Assembly: GCF_000699445.3 (NCBI RefSeq)
Contig: NC_067202.1
Coordinates: 8,737,458 to 8,801,457 of the forward strand
Source of the DNA: Schistosoma haematobium
Lineage: Eukaryota; Platyhelminthes; Trematoda; Strigeidida; Schistosomatidae
Direction: 5' to 3'
Length of the DNA stretch: 64,000 nt
Position numbers and translations under genes: made by a program
Shown here: positions 61,906 through 64,000 of the stretch, in pieces
Numbering within the stretch: the first letter of the stretch is position 1
How the letters are laid out: every line of letters starts with the position of its first letter
The notes under the pieces: model-generated
Database searches by the model: none
What the model was told of the DNA's origin: nothing
What the model saw: the letters and a program-made list of their open reading frames with translations, nothing else

Positions 61906-62908
61906 TGAGCGTATTCATATGACTTTTGCCTAAACAACCCCTCTTACGTAACACTGACCCACATAACTAGCATTACAACATCATAATGTTTACATAACTA
62001 ATATTGTTTAAACTGAAAGTCAGAATGACAGAGAAAAAAAAAAAGAAAAATCAAATTTTACATTTGATCTCGTAATCCTTAATTTATTGTTTGTTTTCCT
62101 TGTTTTTAATCAAATTCCATAAGTAACCGTTTTGTTAACCAACTGGTATAATTACGTAACACAGATGTAGATTAGTTGAGGATAATGGGACTAATCAATG
62201 GGACCAAATAAAACATTACACACACACACACACACACATTCTCTCTCACACTCTCTTCTAACAACGTTTATTATTCCAGGATGACTAAATACCATTCATC
62301 AAATATATAGAAGAAATATTCTTTGATTAGATTTGTCAACAAGTTCATAGTTTGATATAAATTGAATGATTTAAATTTTGTTTCGAAATTTCGATGCAGA
62401 TACTGATAACTAGAAGAGTGAATGTGAAAATTTCGAAAAGAATAACTAGTTTATAATAAGTGACTATAAAAGTGTAGTAAGTTGCTCTAATGAGAATTAT
62501 TTCATACCTTACGGGTTGATTCCTGTAGAATTGGAAACTTCATATCACCAGAAGGTAATCACACTCTATGTTCGATGTCTTATTTACCATGTTGTTTTTG
62601 ACTTTATACAAAACGGAGTTCACCATCTTCCGAAATCCATGATTCAATAACTAATAGGATTTTGGATGCGTACTTATTTGGAGTTTCATACTAGGACGAA
62701 ATAGTTGTGTTTCGCTTTTCTAGTTCTATCCAACCTTCCAGATGATGCTAGTCAATAATGAATAAAAGCTACATTTGAACTGATCAAATCTCGATAAATC
62801 ACACTGAAGGAAAGTTAGTAGATTTCAACAATCGAAACATACCATTGAATTTGTGGGTATCATTACTAATTTCGAATAAATTGAGCATTGGGTAGATTGT
62901 TATAAATA
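61906..62908. other. Downstream flank of bsh-like gene
   Basis: AT-rich with a CA tract. A possible degraded SINE tail lies near 62660-62710 (GCGTACTTATTTGGAGTTTC). No gene seen. Confidence 0.45.
62217..62240. repeat. (CA)n microsatellite
   Basis: About eleven CA units, 520 bp after the bsh-like stop codon, followed by a TCTC-rich stretch. Confidence 0.85.
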
Positions 62909-64000
62909 AATTATTATTATTACTAATGGCTTTATTCAATATTATATTTTGTTACAATATAGAATTCTCAGCACAGGGTATTTCAACAAGTTACTTACGC
63001 AACAACAAAAGAAAACACAGTAACAAATACAAAACAAAAAGATTAAAAAAAACCCCGAAAAACTGTACGACTTTTAAAACTAAAGACATGTTAAGTATGC
63101 AGGTTACTGACTAGGTTAACTCTAACAACCTGTTCGTCACAGAGTATATTTGCTAGGTAAGGTATTATAGAAATTTCATACTTTTGCTTGAGTGCATGGA
63201 TTTTAATGTAATTACGTCTCGTTCTACCAGAAGAAGATATACAAGGAGAAAGATAAGAGTGAAGAGGATGGCTAGTATCTAATAAAATAACACCTGCCAG
63301 GAGTTTGCATGATTTTAAATGTCTATCCACAACCATATTAATTATGACCTCGAACGATTCACCACACATCTTGCTAACTACCTTCAGCACTCTCCGCAAT
63401 ACAGCAAAGTCTTTTCTCAAAAGCCAGGGAAAGAATAATGGAGAACAGTAAAGAATACTAGGTAATATGCAAGAACTGACAAATTGTAAGAGTAAATGAC
63501 GAGTAATTCCAAGAGCATGCAACCTCTTTATGTAGTAGGTCAGACGGAAAACCTTCTTTGATAACAATAAAACGTGGGAAGACCAAGACAGATCAGAGGA
63601 AAAGGTGACACCAAGATAATTGACCCTCGACACTGAGTTTATCAAAGAGTCTCCAATGGTACAAGCATTATGGGATCTCAAAATGGTGTTTATATTCCGT
63701 TCGTGTCTCATACTAAAGTTAACAGCTTGACATTTAGACGGATTAAGTATGAGACCATTACCAACAGACCAACAATCAATACGAGACAAAAACTCATTCA
63801 TTTCAATGGGATGTAAAGAGGAAGAGATAGGCATACATACAGTGAGATCATCCGCATATTTCACAAAAGTGTTTTCTGTGGAAGATGGTAGATCATGCAG
63901 AAAAAAAGGAAAAGAAGAGGTGAAAGAACAGCTCCTTGTGGTACACCTTCATGAGACAGTAGAGACTCTGAACACTTTCCTCCAAACACGGTGTGCTGTT
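62909..64000 (-). mobile_element. Non-LTR retrotransposon, 3' part of reverse transcriptase (CR1/Jockey-like), runs off window
   Basis: On the - strand, an open frame at 63864-63091 encodes 257 residues starting at the reverse transcriptase catalytic motif KYADDLT. The following order fits the palm, thumb and C-terminal part of a LINE reverse transcriptase: LNPSKCQAVNFS, VNYLGVTFSSDLSWSSHV, ILPSILYCSPLFF. Just upstream (63890-63960) the motif GVPQGAVLSPLLF is legible in another frame. A frameshift at an A/T homopolymer near 63895-63905 therefore breaks the copy. The 3' end runs to a short TAA/ATT microsatellite near 62909, a tail type seen in CR1-like elements. The endonuclease and 5' half lie beyond the right edge. 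The copy looks comparatively young because most of the frame is intact. Confidence 0.8.

Overview
The window looks like nuclear DNA of a trematode, most likely a blood fluke of the genus Schistosoma. It is very AT-rich. Its few genes have long introns and several very short exons. It is crowded with tRNA-derived SINE-like repeats whose tRNA-like heads carry A-box and B-box sequence, and with decayed non-LTR retrotransposons that resemble the schistosome SR2 (RTE) type. The genus call rests on recognising repeat and protein styles, not on a database search.

Two protein-coding genes can be assembled, both on the + strand. The first (603-31985, 5' end outside the window) is a 13-exon gene whose reading frame stays open across every proposed splice junction. 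It gives about 633 residues with two divergent immunoglobulin-like (I-set type) domains and a long Ser/Thr/Asn-rich tail with no membrane segment, as expected of an intracellular or cytoskeletal Ig protein. The second (55133-61698) is a 3-exon homeobox gene of about 620 residues. Its homeodomain matches the brain-specific homeobox class (vertebrate BSX, Drosophila bsh), and it has an N-terminal eh1-like repressor motif.

Region by region: 1-32 kb is the Ig gene, whose introns hold most of the decayed LINE fragments, mainly antisense to the gene. From 32 to 55 kb there is a gene-poor stretch of about 23 kb with microsatellites, SINEs, an internally deleted RTE copy at 42.1-42.45 kb and a dispersed repeat at 44.4 kb. 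From 55 to 61.7 kb is the homeobox gene. From 62.9 kb to the right edge is the 3' half of a second, better preserved non-LTR retrotransposon on the - strand. The two genes have no evident functional link.

The most unusual structure is in the repeats. Three SINE-like families repeatedly occur as inverted fold-back pairs. One family occurs as a composite with a constant linker of about 175 bp. RTE copies survive as 5' ends alone, or as 5' end joined directly to 3' end, which is the opposite of the usual 5' truncation. No CRISPR array, rRNA, convincing functional tRNA or prokaryote-type operon was seen.
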